A DNA stretch of 7,852 bases from DASQQQ01 sp036390995 (GTDB taxonomy: Bacteria; Actinomycetota; UBA4738; HRBIN12). The position numbers and the translations under genes were made by a program. Location of the stretch: assembly GCA_036390995.1 (NCBI GenBank), contig DASWAT010000114.1:1-7852 (forward strand), written 5' to 3'. Shown piece after piece: positions 7,099-7,852 of this stretch (positions are counted from its first letter, which is position 1; the number at the start of each line of letters is the position of its first letter). Below the pieces are notes generated by a model. It ran no database searches. It was not told where the DNA came from and saw nothing but the letters and a program-made list of their open reading frames with translations.

Positions 7099-7177
7099 TG
7101 AGGCGCGAGGTCGGGATCCGGGACGCACCCGTCAGAGATCGCCCTCGACCGAGCCCCGGACGATCACCGCAGGAGGG

Positions 7178-7447
7178 CTAGGACTCGTGCAGGAACAGGC
7201 CGAACGCCCGCCGGGCGTCTGTCTCGCGTTCGAAGATGTGAACGGTCAGGCCCGGCTGATGCCGGAACTGGACGGCGGTCCGGTACTTCGCTTCGACGAG
7301 GACGACGCGATCGAGGCGACTGAGGATCTTGATCTCCGAGTCCTCGACCACGAGGTCGGCCGTGTCGCCGACGGCGAGGACGAACCGCTGCTGGTCGATG
7401 AAGGACTGCATGCTCTGTAGCCCGAGTATCGGATGCGACGTGCCCAT
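7178..7447 (-). CDS. Small hypothetical protein, no family recognised
   Basis: An 89-residue minus-strand frame, or 77 residues if the ATG at 7411 is used. I do not recognise the family. It has alternating hydrophobic/polar strands (FVLAVGDTADLVVED, RVVLVEAKY, LTVHIFE) followed by a helix (TDARRAFGLF), suggesting a small alpha/beta or beta-rich soluble domain. There is no signal peptide and no membrane segment. Its third codon positions are about 91% G/C by hand count over 7187-7417, against about 71% for the opposite-strand frame in the same codon phase, which supports the minus strand. The first ATG has GGAG only one base away, and the internal ATG has no clear ribosome site, so the start is uncertain. 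It lies convergent with the nucleoside hydrolase (76-base gap) and 161 bases downstream of the metallophosphoesterase on the same strand. Confidence 0.55.
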   Translation of the reverse strand: MGTSHPILGLQSMQSFIDQQRFVLAVGDTADLVVEDSEIKILSRLDRVVLVEAKYRTAVQFRHQPGLTVHIFERETDARRAFGLFLHES

Positions 7448-7528
7448 GCTCCATCAGCCGAACGGGCAGCAGCGGATTCACCTTCGGCTCGCCAGGTCGT
7501 CGGTCGTGGGTTAGGTCGAAAGTCGGGG

Positions 7529-7573
7529 GTCCGATCCCGGGAACGGGCCTGCCGGACGTTCTACCTCCGGTAG
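7529..7573 (-). terminator. Two adjacent hairpins downstream of the metallophosphoesterase gene (possible terminator region)
   Basis: GTCCG (7529-7533) pairs with CGGAC (7553-7557) around an inner CCCG-GGAA-CGGG hairpin (7536-7547). A second hairpin, CTACC-TCC-GGTAG, follows at 7561-7573. They lie 36-80 bases past the stop of the metallophosphoesterase gene, on its downstream side. No T-tract follows, so any termination would be of the U-less kind. The rest of 7448-7608 shows no gene. Confidence 0.3.
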
Positions 7574-7608
7574 GGTTCTCGGCACCGCGTGCAAGCGCCA
7601 TCTCCTCA

Positions 7609-7852
7609 TCAGGTGCAGTGCGCCACCCCTCCGTCCCTGAAGGTGCCACCGTCGACGGCGATGAACCTCCAGTTGTATCGCCCGGGCTTGAGGATGAGTT
7701 GCAGGACCCCGAACGTGCGAGAGTCGGCGATCTGGCTGTTCAAGAGCCGGTGCCGTGGCCTGGCGACCGCTGCGTGGTTCTTTCCACCGGTACCGACCAC
7801 CCATTGCACCGTGCCGTTCGGGTCGTAGTTGCCATCTGCGTCCTGCGGCGCG
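7609..7852 (-). CDS. Secreted metallophosphoesterase (purple-acid-phosphatase-like), C-terminal part, truncated by the right window edge
   Basis: Reading the minus strand from the window edge gives 80 residues to the TGA at 7609-7611. It begins APQDADGNYDPNGTVQWVVG and contains the hallmark WVVGTGGKNH (residues 17-26). Then come the segment NSQIADSRTFGVLQLIL, and the ending YNWRFIAVDGGTFRDGG, closing with a Cys two residues from the end. This matches the ending of actinobacterial and chloroflexotal extracellular metallophosphatases ('fvVGTGGxxH', 'nat.fGVLkLtL', 'YdWeFvP..g.tftDsGs..C'). In that family this is the last part of the phosphatase domain, after the metal ligands, so the di-metal site itself lies outside the window. 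The frame is open to the edge. The enzyme would hydrolyse phosphate esters outside the cell, which fits phosphate scavenging. Apart from the missing N-terminal part nothing looks damaged. Confidence 0.8.
   Translation of the reverse strand, partial: APQDADGNYDPNGTVQWVVGTGGKNHAAVARPRHRLLNSQIADSRTFGVLQLILKPGRYNWRFIAVDGGTFRDGGVAHCT

Larger units (their letters stand above)
5723..7101 (+). pseudogene. Secreted lipoprotein nucleoside hydrolase (inosine/uridine-preferring type), interrupted by a -1 frameshift
   Basis: Two overlapping frames together encode one protein. The first (5723-6181) starts with a lipoprotein signal, MKRFVAALGVVVFVLAGC, whose lipobox LAGC ends at C18. It then has the ion-binding motif DTDMGQDD at 33-40, which holds the catalytic Ca2+ and ribose in this family, and runs to about residue 134. 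The second frame resumes with APDLLRDAV at 6124 and continues to 7101. Correcting one missing base gives 459 residues. It then shows TLGPLTNVA, MGG at 181-183, EFNVWVDP with N200, and WDP with D270. D270 is the second ion ligand; the neighbouring His of the protozoal enzymes is W269 here. The enzyme family splits nucleosides into base and ribose; this copy would act outside the membrane. Residues about 343-459 form an extra beta-rich domain absent from ordinary family members. The ATG at 5723 has GAGGGG eight bases upstream; GTG at 5699 is an alternative. The frameshift may be real inactivation or a sequencing error. Confidence 0.85.

Noticed and set aside
7187..7420. 77-codon acidic open frame on the plus strand
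   Set aside because: It is the exact codon-phase complement of the minus-strand gene at 7178-7447 and has much lower third-position G/C. A GTG start with AGGAGGG nearby (7171-7177) keeps it from being fully excluded.
7520..7545. tRNA T-arm-like sequence (GGGGGTCCGATCCC)
   Set aside because: The T-stem does not pair fully, and no acceptor stem, anticodon arm or D-arm can be folded around it.
7571..7591. Plus-strand TAGGGT -10 with a GTG start at 7589 (79-codon frame)
   Set aside because: The frame is antisense to the metallophosphoesterase end, which has clear family motifs, and the TAGGGT is part of the hairpin CTACC-TCC-GGTAG.

Overview
The window is high-GC DNA (about 70% by eye) with strong G/C preference at codon third positions. 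Genes carry Shine-Dalgarno sites of the AGGAGG type, and at least one gene appears to be leaderless. This fits an actinomycetotal genome, probably an uncultured, deep-branching lineage, although a high-GC chloroflexotal lineage cannot be excluded. There are no RNA genes, insertion sequences, CRISPR arrays or phage genes, and the region reads as ordinary chromosome.

Layout from left to right. (1) Bases 1-166, minus strand: the first 55 residues of a cobalamin (corrinoid)-binding protein that runs off the left edge. It is divergent from the genes that follow. (2) Bases 385-1221 and 1260-1727, plus strand: a YwiC-like multi-spanning membrane protein and methylglyoxal synthase (mgsA), 38 bp apart and probably one operon. 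(3) Bases 1834-4665, plus strand: a complete P2A-type Ca2+-ATPase with its own promoter, whose predicted transcription start falls at the ATG. (4) Bases 4769-5689, plus strand: a tandem two-domain universal stress protein (UspA). (5) Bases 5723-7101, plus strand: a secreted lipoprotein nucleoside hydrolase (inosine/uridine-preferring family) with an unusual C-terminal beta-rich domain, interrupted by a single -1 frameshift near 6124. (6) Bases 7178-7447, minus strand: a small unrecognised protein. (7) Bases 7609-7852, minus strand: the last 80 residues of a secreted metallophosphoesterase (purple-acid-phosphatase-like) running off the right edge.

How the parts may work together: the Ca2+-ATPase next to a tandem UspA resembles the Mycobacterium tuberculosis ctpF (Rv1997)/Rv1996 pair of the DosR dormancy regulon. 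Methylglyoxal synthase just upstream is a phosphate-starvation and carbon-overflow enzyme. The nucleoside hydrolase lipoprotein and the metallophosphoesterase are both candidates for external scavenging of nucleosides and phosphate. A shared theme of stress and phosphate economy is therefore possible, but it is inference from adjacency only. I do not see a new multi-gene system here. The observations most worth following are the frameshift and extra domain of the nucleoside hydrolase, the leaderless ATPase promoter, the degenerate second Usp domain, and the two edge-truncated genes.
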